DNA of 64,000 nucleotides from assembly GCA_023957245.1 (NCBI GenBank), contig JAMLHJ010000005.1, positions 126,309 through 190,308 on the forward strand, read 5' to 3'. The number at the start of each line of letters is the position of its first letter. Position 1 is the first letter of the stretch. The position numbers and the translations under genes are program-made. The stretch comes from Chitinophagales bacterium (GTDB lineage: Bacteria > Bacteroidota > Bacteroidia > Chitinophagales > JADIYW01). A model generated the notes under the pieces. The model worked only from the letters and a program-made list of their open reading frames with translations, did not search any database and was not told the origin of the DNA. Shown piece after piece: positions 56,703-64,000 of the stretch.

Positions 56703-57659
56703 TTATAGCCAATTCTTTAAATCTCTTTGAATCAATTTCTCAAGTAATAAAATATCTGAACGATAATATTCTATCAGATATTGACGTTCTTCATCCGTCA
56801 TTTGGGGAATATCTTCTTTCCCTGATTTATACATCCATCTTTTAAATGGTGTTCTCCAACTATGTGGCAAATTGTTTTTTGCCCAGCTGATAAGCCCATA
56901 TTGATTTAGCCAATAATTGATTTTTTTTAATTTAGGCACTCCTCCTTCATTAGCCTTTTCTTCAGTATTGATTGGCACATTTGGATTTACTCCTAAAAAC
57001 TCAAACATTTCTTTAACGATTTTCGTTGGATTCTCTTTATAATCATCAAAAAGAAAGATTTTGATTTGTTCTTTGGGGAAGATGTCATAATATCTTTTAA
57101 GCTGCTCATAATACTTGCCTATCATTAAGTACTGATGATTAGCTCCCCAGCCTTTGTGCTTGGCTTTGTCATCATTGATTATCTCATTGAGAAAATCTTG
57201 TTCTAAGATTTTACCTTGCTTGAGATTCATGATATATTGAGAAAAAGCCCTTTCTGCTGGATTTCTAAGCATCGCCATAATTTTTGCATTGGGATAGGCT
57301 TCAAAAATCTTTTGAGGAGCATTTTCATACAACATATAAGAAAGGCTCATTTCCCCAATTGCCTTTTGGTTCTTGACATTTGAAAACAGATGTAGATAGT
57401 CTTTCTCTTTTGTAATATGTGCAATATGAACTGGATAAGACATCCCTTCCTTAAAATATCTTTCAAGGTCTATCGATATATCATGTCGGTAATCTCTTGC
57501 AAACAATGATTCGTCAATATCCAATCGAGAAAAATAATTGACTTCCTTTATCGGACTTAGATAAATCTCTGGATGTTGATCTAAATATCTATGCAAAGAA
57601 GTCGTACCTCCTTTAACAGTGCCGATTAGAAAAAAATTGGGATGATGAACTTGTTCCAT
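56703..57659 (-). CDS. Sulfotransferase domain protein
   Basis: A 318-residue protein with the 5'-phosphosulfate loop FLIGTVKGGTTSLHRYL (residues 10-25) and the 3'-phosphate motif MLRNPAERAFSQYIM. LSPIKEVNYFSR is typical of heparan-type N- and O-sulfotransferases. It would use PAPS to sulfate a glycan or lipid. No signal peptide. It starts directly at the stop of the glycosidase gene, so the genes are coupled. Confidence 0.85.
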   Translation of the reverse strand: MEQVHHPNFFLIGTVKGGTTSLHRYLDQHPEIYLSPIKEVNYFSRLDIDESLFARDYRHDISIDLERYFKEGMSYPVHIAHITKEKDYLHLFSNVKNQKAIGEMSLSYMLYENAPQKIFEAYPNAKIMAMLRNPAERAFSQYIMNLKQGKILEQDFLNEIINDDKAKHKGWGANHQYLMIGKYYEQLKRYYDIFPKEQIKIFLFDDYKENPTKIVKEMFEFLGVNPNVPINTEEKANEGGVPKLKKINYWLNQYGLISWAKNNLPHSWRTPFKRWMYKSGKEDIPQMTDEERQYLIEYYRSDILLLEKLIQRDLKNWL

Positions 57660-59312
57660 TTATAACGCAATTTCAAGATATCCAACACTATATCCTGGTA
57701 CAGAAAAATCTTTAGCGTCTTTTTTGTTAGGAATATATTGAATCATATCCACCATATTAGGAAGTGTTTTATAAAAACCATTCAGTCCAGCAAGCGACCA
57801 TGGATATTTTCCTTGAATACCTTCTATTTTCTTTATTTCTTTTGCTCCTTTCACTTCAAAAGCTATTTTTTCAGCAGATTTATTGATAAAATAGAGGAAG
57901 ATAGAAGATTTGTCTTTGCTAACAAATGTTTTAAAAACAACATTTTTGACAGTGATATTTTGAGGATAAGAAATCTTTTCATCCATTCTTAGAGCCTCAA
58001 GATTGAGAAGCTCTCTGAAATATAAAAAAGGGAAATAAGTAGAATTGTATGCAATATTTCCTTCTCTTTTCAAATAATTGACTTTTTGTTGCTGTGTATA
58101 TGTAAATAAAGGTGCCGCATAACCTCCAGAACCATAATTGTGAAAAAATGCATATTCTAATTCATTGTTCTTAGCACACAAATCTATTAGCCCCATTAAT
58201 GATTCGCCTACAAACTCCGCATGTCTAATAGTGTTTGCAACAGTACTAGCTGCATCAACATTCCATTCTGTCACCCACATTTTTTTATTGCCATAAAATG
58301 ACTTGTAGTGCTCTAAGACAATTTGATGATAATGGTAGTATTCTGGCGCCAATGTTAAATCGGTACAACCGAATACTGCTTTCAAATCATCGCCTCCCTT
58401 CTTTTCACACGTAGAAACATTTGAATAAAGATGAGGAATATAAAAGTCATAAAAAATTTCTTTACCTAATGTAGCATTCCAAAGGTTTTGAAATTTCTGA
58501 TAACTTCCTTGAGGATTGGCTTCAGTAGGGTCAGCAGCCACCACCCCTAGTTTCATTTGAGGATATTTTTTCCTGATTGCGCTCGCATATTCTTTGGCTT
58601 TTTGAATATAACTTTCTACTGTAGGAAAATATTTTCTATACTGAGTCAAATAGAACTCATTGCCCAATTCAACTCCTATTACTTGGATATTCTGAGATTT
58701 AAAATAATCTAATGCCCACAAAGTTTCATCGACCGTTCCAGTCATTAGGTTAGCAACATAAACTACTTGGCTATTCGCCATTTTACAGACAGTTGTGAAG
58801 TGATAAATTGCATTTTTGTCAAACAAAGCCATTGCTCTAGTGATTTCAGGAAATCCACCTTTCACATCTTCTTGTCGAAAGCCGTAGCCTTTACCATCAG
58901 GGTGATAGTAATTGGCGAGTGTTCCTCCAGGGAAACGCAAAGCTTTAGGTCTTAATATCTGTGTTATTGTTTTAACTGCAGGTTCGGTTTCAATAGGAGC
59001 AGTAAATAAAAATCCTGTATTAAATGAAATTAAATTAGGATTGGGGACATACTGCTTGGAATAATCTGGCTGAATAACCACTTTATTCGACAGATTGGGA
59101 ATAACAATTTGCTGAGAAGAATTATTTGTATTCTCGACAGGTTTAGATGAAGGAATATTGGGTTGAGTTGGAGTTGGTTTACTTCCTGTAGAAGGAGATG
59201 AAACCGGAAACTGTGTACAAGATATCCACCAAAAACTAAGTAGCCATAGAAGAATCACCGAGTAATGCTTCTTGGTCTTTCCTGAATTTTTTAACTTTTT
59301 CAATTTTATCAT
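57660..59312 (-). CDS. Lipid-anchored clan GH-A glycoside hydrolase-like protein
   Basis: A 550-residue lipoprotein. A signal peptide (VILLWLLSFWWISC, Cys32) is followed by a Ser/Thr/Pro-rich linker to about residue 80. The catalytic domain has LRFPGGTLANYYHP at about 125, the acid/base candidate Glu219 in GVELGNEF, and the nucleophile candidate Glu349 in WVTEWN. That layout fits the GH51/GH39/GH79 type. It sits in a polysaccharide locus and may trim or remodel the product. The ATG overlaps the ligase-like gene by 77 bp. Confidence 0.75.
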   Translation of the reverse strand: MIKLKKLKNSGKTKKHYSVILLWLLSFWWISCTQFPVSSPSTGSKPTPTQPNIPSSKPVENTNNSSQQIVIPNLSNKVVIQPDYSKQYVPNPNLISFNTGFLFTAPIETEPAVKTITQILRPKALRFPGGTLANYYHPDGKGYGFRQEDVKGGFPEITRAMALFDKNAIYHFTTVCKMANSQVVYVANLMTGTVDETLWALDYFKSQNIQVIGVELGNEFYLTQYRKYFPTVESYIQKAKEYASAIRKKYPQMKLGVVAADPTEANPQGSYQKFQNLWNATLGKEIFYDFYIPHLYSNVSTCEKKGGDDLKAVFGCTDLTLAPEYYHYHQIVLEHYKSFYGNKKMWVTEWNVDAASTVANTIRHAEFVGESLMGLIDLCAKNNELEYAFFHNYGSGGYAAPLFTYTQQQKVNYLKREGNIAYNSTYFPFLYFRELLNLEALRMDEKISYPQNITVKNVVFKTFVSKDKSSIFLYFINKSAEKIAFEVKGAKEIKKIEGIQGKYPWSLAGLNGFYKTLPNMVDMIQYIPNKKDAKDFSVPGYSVGYLEIAL

Positions 59313-60582
59313 CTTTTTGTTTATAATATTCCAATACCATAAAGATACTCAACATAGAAACTGGAGCAAATGCAAATCCTCCTGTAAAAACAGAGGTAAT
59401 GAGCAAGTAAAAAACACTCGTTATAATCGTATTGAAAATTAGATCATACTTAAAGTTTTTAATCTTATGGATAACAAAAGCTGGATATAAGAAAAAAAGA
59501 AATAATAAAATTGTCCCAATAATTCCAAATACAAACAAAATTCCGAAAATACCTATATCCGTAAAATACAAATATCCAAAACGAAGCCACATTTCATCTC
59601 TTGGAATAAACCCAATGCCAAAAAACCAATGCCCTGGATATTTATCAAAATGACTCAATACTGTTCCGATTTCTACCCATCGCATATCTGCCGAACTCTC
59701 CCCCGTTTCGATTCCAAATATAGCATCCACAAACACCATAAACATATTGACAACAACAGTCAATAGCTCTGGTTGTATCCAGTAAACTATCAATAGCATG
59801 ATAGCAGTGATTAGAATGATATCTATCATTCTGAATATAATACTTTTGAATGGAATAAATAAAATAGTATGCATTGCTAAAGATCCAATAATAGCAATAA
59901 ACTGAATACGCCCTTTGTCTAAAAATAAGATATAAGCGATTAACACAAAACTCAATAACAAGCTAAATCTATTCTTATTGAGTGTATAATCTAAAAAGTA
60001 AAATACAATGCCATAGACAATAAAGTTAGGAGGGAAATTGAATACATATCCTCCTTTTGAAGGGTTAAAACCCACCATGTCTGTTGTCTCCTTATAAATA
60101 GCAGGGTTGATTGTAAACATGAGAATGACATATAAAACCAAATTGACCCAGCAAATTATTAGCATAGAAAAATTATACTGATACATTGAAATAATCTCAG
60201 TCTTCAGTAGATAATATAATAAAAAGATACTGATAATAGGCAGATAGGTCTTCCCCGAAATCAAGATACTTTTTAATAATGGTTGATCAAATACAGCATT
60301 GGCTGTCAATGCAGTATAGAATGTGAACAAAGACATTAAAACAACCAAACCATCTATCGTAGAAAATCGCTTTTTTATAAAAACTTTGTCAAAAACATAT
60401 AACAATCCAAAAGGTATTAATATCCCAACAATGACATAAGTCATGATGTTATACACTGGAGCCAATGGCGTCACAGACAAAACCGGGCTACCATAAAACA
60501 ACAAATAAGTGGACATTAGAAAAACCTTCAGGTAAAATAAAGGGCTGTCTTTCTTGAATAAGGTAATATCTATATTTGCCAT
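59236..60582 (-). CDS. O-antigen ligase/polymerase-like membrane protein
   Basis: A 448-residue protein with about ten membrane helices and a large soluble loop at about residues 290-330 (ETGESSADMRWVEIGTVLSHF then FGIGFIPRDEMW). The SADMRW and GIGF motifs are typical of the Wzy/WaaL type: G-S-R-W like sequence in the loop. It would polymerise or attach the polysaccharide in the periplasm. The last residues overlap the glycosidase gene. The gap from the upstream gene is 4 bp. Confidence 0.8.
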   Translation of the reverse strand: MANIDITLFKKDSPLFYLKVFLMSTYLLFYGSPVLSVTPLAPVYNIMTYVIVGILIPFGLLYVFDKVFIKKRFSTIDGLVVLMSLFTFYTALTANAVFDQPLLKSILISGKTYLPIISIFLLYYLLKTEIISMYQYNFSMLIICWVNLVLYVILMFTINPAIYKETTDMVGFNPSKGGYVFNFPPNFIVYGIVFYFLDYTLNKNRFSLLLSFVLIAYILFLDKGRIQFIAIIGSLAMHTILFIPFKSIIFRMIDIILITAIMLLIVYWIQPELLTVVVNMFMVFVDAIFGIETGESSADMRWVEIGTVLSHFDKYPGHWFFGIGFIPRDEMWLRFGYLYFTDIGIFGILFVFGIIGTILLFLFFLYPAFVIHKIKNFKYDLIFNTIITSVFYLLITSVFTGGFAFAPVSMLSIFMVLEYYKQKDDKIEKVKKFRKDQEALLGDSSMAT

Positions 60583-60586
60583 CTAA

Positions 60587-62251
60587 TTATTTTCCTAAAA
60601 GATTTTTACGAATATACAAATATGGTACATGATTGCCTGTAATTACTTTCTCAAAACCATATTGTTCTGGTCGAGCTTTAAAATCATACCAAGTAGAATC
60701 ACTTTTTAGCGTTGGATATTTGGTCAAAGAAGGAGTTACATAAATAATATCTACGTGTTCTCTTTCAATATAAGCAGTCCATGTTGTGTCTTTAGCAAAT
60801 CCACGTATCCATATATAATTATTAGGCAAAAACAAGTTCATTCCTCCTTCATTCTCTAAGAGTCGAATTGGAGTAGTAAAGTTGTATGCTCTTAATTTTT
60901 TTACTGTATTCAGATTGGCTTGAGAAGTTTCTTTTCGCCACATATCAAAATGATGATAGCTTTTTGTTGAAGGCATTAGCACCCAGATGATACAAACGAT
61001 AATAAAAGAAAGAATTACTGATTTTTTATCAATAGCAGCAACATCTTTAGGTTTTGAAAATACCAAAATGCTGATAATAAAAGATAATAGAAAAAAATGA
61101 AAAAGCATATAATGCATTCTCGGGTATATCACAATACTAGATATCAAGGTCGGCCCCACCATGACTGTCAAAAGAATAAGTACTAAAATATTTCTTTTAA
61201 ACCCATTTAGAATATTTTCCAAATACTTGTCTTGAGAAACAAACAAAAGCATCAAAACTCCACCTATAGCTAGAATCATTAATCTCCAAACCAATGAAAG
61301 ATGAATCAGTTGTTGTGGGAGCATTGCATCACTAAATAAAAGCAATGCATTGGAGAAATAATTTTGAATATTGGTAAGGAAATGTAATTGGAAAAGCGTA
61401 GGATTAATTTGATATGCTTCTTTGATTGAAGATGCATTATGAAAGAGATCTTGATAATAGGTCATCCAAGTGATCCAAAAATCTTGATCGATATGTTTCC
61501 ATTGAAAATAATTGAACATAAAATGCTGAGCAAAAGCCAAGGCACTTCTATCTCCGTTAAAATTAAATAATGGATTACCCATTTTTAGCTGTATCAACAC
61601 TCCTATTCCCAATAATACAAGAGAAGAAATGATAGCATTTTTTGACCTAAAAGATTTGACACATAAAGCCAACACCCATAATGCCAGTATTACCAAATAA
61701 GATAGATAAAACTCTGGTCTTGCATAAGATATATTTAATGCAAATAAAGAAATGACAGCCACCTTAATCAATGGTGCATTAATATATTTCACCAATATCA
61801 ACCCTATTAAAAATATGGAAATACAATAGTGAGAAATCTTAGGCCAAACAGGCAGATTTATATCTGTGAATAAAAATAAAAGACAAACACCTAAACTTGT
61901 CCAAAAGCGAACATTGGATAATACTAAAAAAATGAAAAATACTGCTGCTGGCAATATTGTCATCCATCTATAATTGAGAAAATATAACTCAATGGTATCC
62001 TTTTCAAATAGTGACAAAAATTTGTACCAAATAGCATAAGATGGACCCCAAGAATGATTGAATTTTCCTGGCATCAGCATGCCTGACTTCATATAATTGG
62101 CTTCATCCCAAAATAAAAGATCTAAGGATTGACTCAAATCTTTTGTAAAATACCATCCAGTAAGAATAATTAAAACCACTCCTATTGCTAAAGCAGGATA
62201 GGAAACATGAGCTCGCTTATCTGAGAAAATACCTTGAATGACGTCCTTCAA
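60587..62251 (-). CDS. Polytopic membrane protein, GT-C-like (paralogue of the gene at 62358)
   Basis: A 554-residue protein with about 11 membrane helices. The first loop has LDLLFWDEANYMKSGMLMPG, an acidic loop typical of GT-C glycosyltransferases that use polyprenyl-linked sugars. Conserved with its divergent neighbour are KISHYCI, YARPE and a SALAFAQHFMFNYFQW segment. It is probably a sugar transferase or flippase partner in the locus. The only good start is a TTG at 62251. First gene of the minus-strand locus. Confidence 0.65.
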   Translation of the reverse strand: MKDVIQGIFSDKRAHVSYPALAIGVVLIILTGWYFTKDLSQSLDLLFWDEANYMKSGMLMPGKFNHSWGPSYAIWYKFLSLFEKDTIELYFLNYRWMTILPAAVFFIFLVLSNVRFWTSLGVCLLFLFTDINLPVWPKISHYCISIFLIGLILVKYINAPLIKVAVISLFALNISYARPEFYLSYLVILALWVLALCVKSFRSKNAIISSLVLLGIGVLIQLKMGNPLFNFNGDRSALAFAQHFMFNYFQWKHIDQDFWITWMTYYQDLFHNASSIKEAYQINPTLFQLHFLTNIQNYFSNALLLFSDAMLPQQLIHLSLVWRLMILAIGGVLMLLFVSQDKYLENILNGFKRNILVLILLTVMVGPTLISSIVIYPRMHYMLFHFFLLSFIISILVFSKPKDVAAIDKKSVILSFIIVCIIWVLMPSTKSYHHFDMWRKETSQANLNTVKKLRAYNFTTPIRLLENEGGMNLFLPNNYIWIRGFAKDTTWTAYIEREHVDIIYVTPSLTKYPTLKSDSTWYDFKARPEQYGFEKVITGNHVPYLYIRKNLLGK

Positions 62252-62357
62252 AAGAATATTTTTAGAAAACTGACAAAGTTACATATTTTATTTGCTAGAA
62301 TATAGCTGTTTTTGATTTGAATTAAGAGAGATTCCATATTTTTGGGATTCCGTAAAT

Positions 62358-64000
62358 ATGAAAAAGTATATCCCTCTCTCATTTTTAAAAGATTTTATTT
62401 CTATTCTCTGTATTGTCCTATTGGGTATTATTGTATTAAAGGGATTTGGAGAACGGGTAGATGTCAACCTGACGGATGACTCAGGATACTTAGTTTTAGG
62501 ACTTAGAATTACTCAAGGTGTTTTGGTTGGCTTTGGGCCTCTGTACTCCATTTTGTTTAAAATTATTAAGCAATTCACTGATGATCCTGTAGTGATTTAC
62601 GATATTGTCATGTATCTCATGTATTTGCTTCCGCCAATAGTAGCGTATATGATGATGAGAAGATTAGGATTAAAATCTCCATTAGCATTATTATTAAGTG
62701 CTGGTTTTCTGTTTTCTCCCAATATCCTATCTTTTATTACTTGGTCAAAGATTTCTCATTATACCATCATCATCATAATGTTGTGGGTCATATTGGCTAC
62801 AAGATTAAAAACAACATTTTCAATCTTATTTTCTTTAGTTATAGTTACCTTTTTATTAGGCTATATTCGACCAGAATCTCATCTTTCATGGTATATTTCT
62901 AGTGTCGTCTTTATAGTTTATTGGCTTTGGAATAAGTCAGAAAGATTTACCAAAGAACGATTGTTTAAAGTGATACCTATTGTAGGATTGCTTTTCCTAT
63001 TTGTAGTATTAACAGTATTTGGCAATAAAGGAATAATTGGGCTATTCAACACATTGCTAAATCCTATGGCTGGAGGAAGAAGTAATATCGCTTTTGCACA
63101 ACAATTCAGTTATAATTACTGCGAATGGAATGGCTTGAACAATTTTGATTGGATACAATGGAGAGATTTTGCTCGTCAAAATTTTGGGAACTTCCAATCT
63201 TTAGGAGATGCTTTCCAACACAATCCGTCCTTATTTATTCAACATCTACTCTATAATATTCAGCAGTATATTCTGAAATTTTCAGTTGGAGTATCTTCTA
63301 TTTTCTTTCCTCCTTCTATTTTCAAATGGAATCCATTGATTTCCTTTACTCTTTTTGTTATTATCATTATTGGTAGAATTTTATTTGTAGGAGCAAAAAA
63401 ATGGTGGGTCAAATTCAAACAATTATTCCTTCAATATGGCTTCATTATTTTAGGTTTGGTCATAATCAGTGTACCTTCAATTATTGCTTCTATTATTTTT
63501 TATACCAGAGAGCATTATCTTTTGTTAGTGATGCCTTTGGTTTTATTCATGGTTAGTTTGGTTTTTCTACCTCAAAAAACGGAGAAAGATACAACTCCTC
63601 GAATTTTCAATAAATTGAGTTCGATAGGTGCTATAATTGCTATATTTGTTTTATGCCCTTCATTGTCAGACTATAAAACCTTTGATGTATGGGAAGAATA
63701 TACTTATCCTTCCAATAGAAAAACAATTGAAACAATTCGCGCTATGAATATTCAACAAGAGGTGCATGAGGTAGATTATGAAGGAGGATTAGCAACATAT
63801 CTAGGTAAAAATTTCAAATGGGCAAATCCTTTTAATAAAGAAACAGAGCCTTACTCTGAATTTGAAGCCAAGCATCAGCCCAATTTATACTATGTAACAA
63901 AAGCATTGCTCAGCAATAAATTTCTTACCGAAGATCCTGAATTCATGGATATAATCCACAATCCCGAGAAGCACGGATTACATAAAATCGAACTACATAA
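62358..64000 (+). CDS. Polytopic membrane protein, paralogue of 60587 (3' end outside the window)
   Basis: The frame from the ATG at 62358 is open to the window edge: 547 codons, with perhaps 15 missing. An acidic first loop (VNLTDDSGYLVLGLRIT) is followed by about ten membrane helices. Shared with the divergent gene at 60587 are KISHYTI, YIRPE, a SNIAFAQQFSYNYCEW segment, NPSLF..H.L.NIQQY and the end PEKHGLHKI (PEQYGFEKV in the other). The two start 106 bp apart, head to head. Likely GT-C-like; function inferred only. Confidence 0.7.
   Translation, partial: MKKYIPLSFLKDFISILCIVLLGIIVLKGFGERVDVNLTDDSGYLVLGLRITQGVLVGFGPLYSILFKIIKQFTDDPVVIYDIVMYLMYLLPPIVAYMMMRRLGLKSPLALLLSAGFLFSPNILSFITWSKISHYTIIIIMLWVILATRLKTTFSILFSLVIVTFLLGYIRPESHLSWYISSVVFIVYWLWNKSERFTKERLFKVIPIVGLLFLFVVLTVFGNKGIIGLFNTLLNPMAGGRSNIAFAQQFSYNYCEWNGLNNFDWIQWRDFARQNFGNFQSLGDAFQHNPSLFIQHLLYNIQQYILKFSVGVSSIFFPPSIFKWNPLISFTLFVIIIIGRILFVGAKKWWVKFKQLFLQYGFIILGLVIISVPSIIASIIFYTREHYLLLVMPLVLFMVSLVFLPQKTEKDTTPRIFNKLSSIGAIIAIFVLCPSLSDYKTFDVWEEYTYPSNRKTIETIRAMNIQQEVHEVDYEGGLATYLGKNFKWANPFNKETEPYSEFEAKHQPNLYYVTKALLSNKFLTEDPEFMDIIHNPEKHGLHKIELH

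Noticed and set aside
1-64000. tRNA or rRNA genes
   Set aside because: The intergenic gaps were read and no cloverleaf-like or rRNA-like sequence was recognised; a covariance search was not possible.

Overview
The window looks like a chromosomal segment from a low-GC member of the Bacteroidota. The evidence is the gene content and signals: a type IX secretion C-terminal sorting domain, a RemB/Wzi-like outer-membrane protein, a DUF6089 protein, SpmA-SpmB-type fused membrane protein, BamA with two Skp copies, LptC as a lipoprotein, and a TTTG-N18-TACATTTG promoter of the Bacteroidota type upstream of thiL. The class cannot be fixed from sequence alone. No rRNA, tRNA or CRISPR array was seen.

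Layout. 1-3.3 kb (minus): start of a lipoprotein, a family 2 glycosyltransferase, recX, a PspC-domain protein and guaB. 3.5-12.6 kb (mostly plus): a dienelactone hydrolase-like enzyme, a 570-bp repeat-rich gap, a SpmAB-like protein (minus), a PAP2_C/sphingomyelin-synthase-like protein, an FtsB/DivIC-like protein, a fatty acid hydroxylase, an M23 peptidase and a large membrane protein. 12.6-15.9 kb (minus): GT4, ugd and a UDP-glucuronate decarboxylase-like gene, a route to UDP-GlcA and UDP-xylose. 16-21.5 kb (plus): dtd, mrp/apbC, an NfuA-like scaffold, pyrF, thiL, ctaA and a tiny protein that is little more than a T9SS sorting domain. 21.5-25.1 kb (minus): leuA-leuC-leuD. 25.3-28.3 kb (minus): a beta-barrel-like protein, a lipoprotein and a secreted Cys-rich esterase.

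28.4-31.66 kb is a mobile island: an IS4-type element with terminal inverted repeats and a possible 5-bp target duplication, lying 8 bp from the 3' end of an apparently complete group II intron. The intron begins just after the intrinsic terminator of the next chromosomal gene. 31.7-35.6 kb (minus): a beta-barrel protein, a RemB/Wzi-like protein and an initiating sugar-phosphate transferase. 35.7-38 kb (plus): recA, an unknown gene and ridA. 38-41.8 kb (minus): a sugar epimerase, GT2, a sulfotransferase and a His/Asn/Gly-rich DUF4476 protein.

41.9-55.4 kb is an envelope-biogenesis block: an LpxH-like phosphoesterase, then on minus murI, two skp copies, bamA, uppS, a DUF6089 protein and nadK, plus an amidohydrolase-coaX-OMP-TPR-lptC run. 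55.5-62.25 kb (minus) is a surface polysaccharide locus: a large membrane protein, an O-antigen-ligase/polymerase-like protein, a lipid-anchored clan GH-A glycosidase, a second sulfotransferase and a glycosyltransferase. A divergent plus-strand gene running off the right edge is a paralogue of the first gene of that locus.

Together the genes point to a cell that invests heavily in surface polysaccharide, possibly sulfated and containing uronic acid or xylose, with its synthesis genes scattered over at least four clusters. The most unusual points are the stand-alone T9SS sorting domain, the sulfotransferase/glycosidase polysaccharide locus with its divergent paralogue pair, the nested repeat block at 4.2-4.7 kb, the terminator placed just upstream of lptC, and the IS/intron island.
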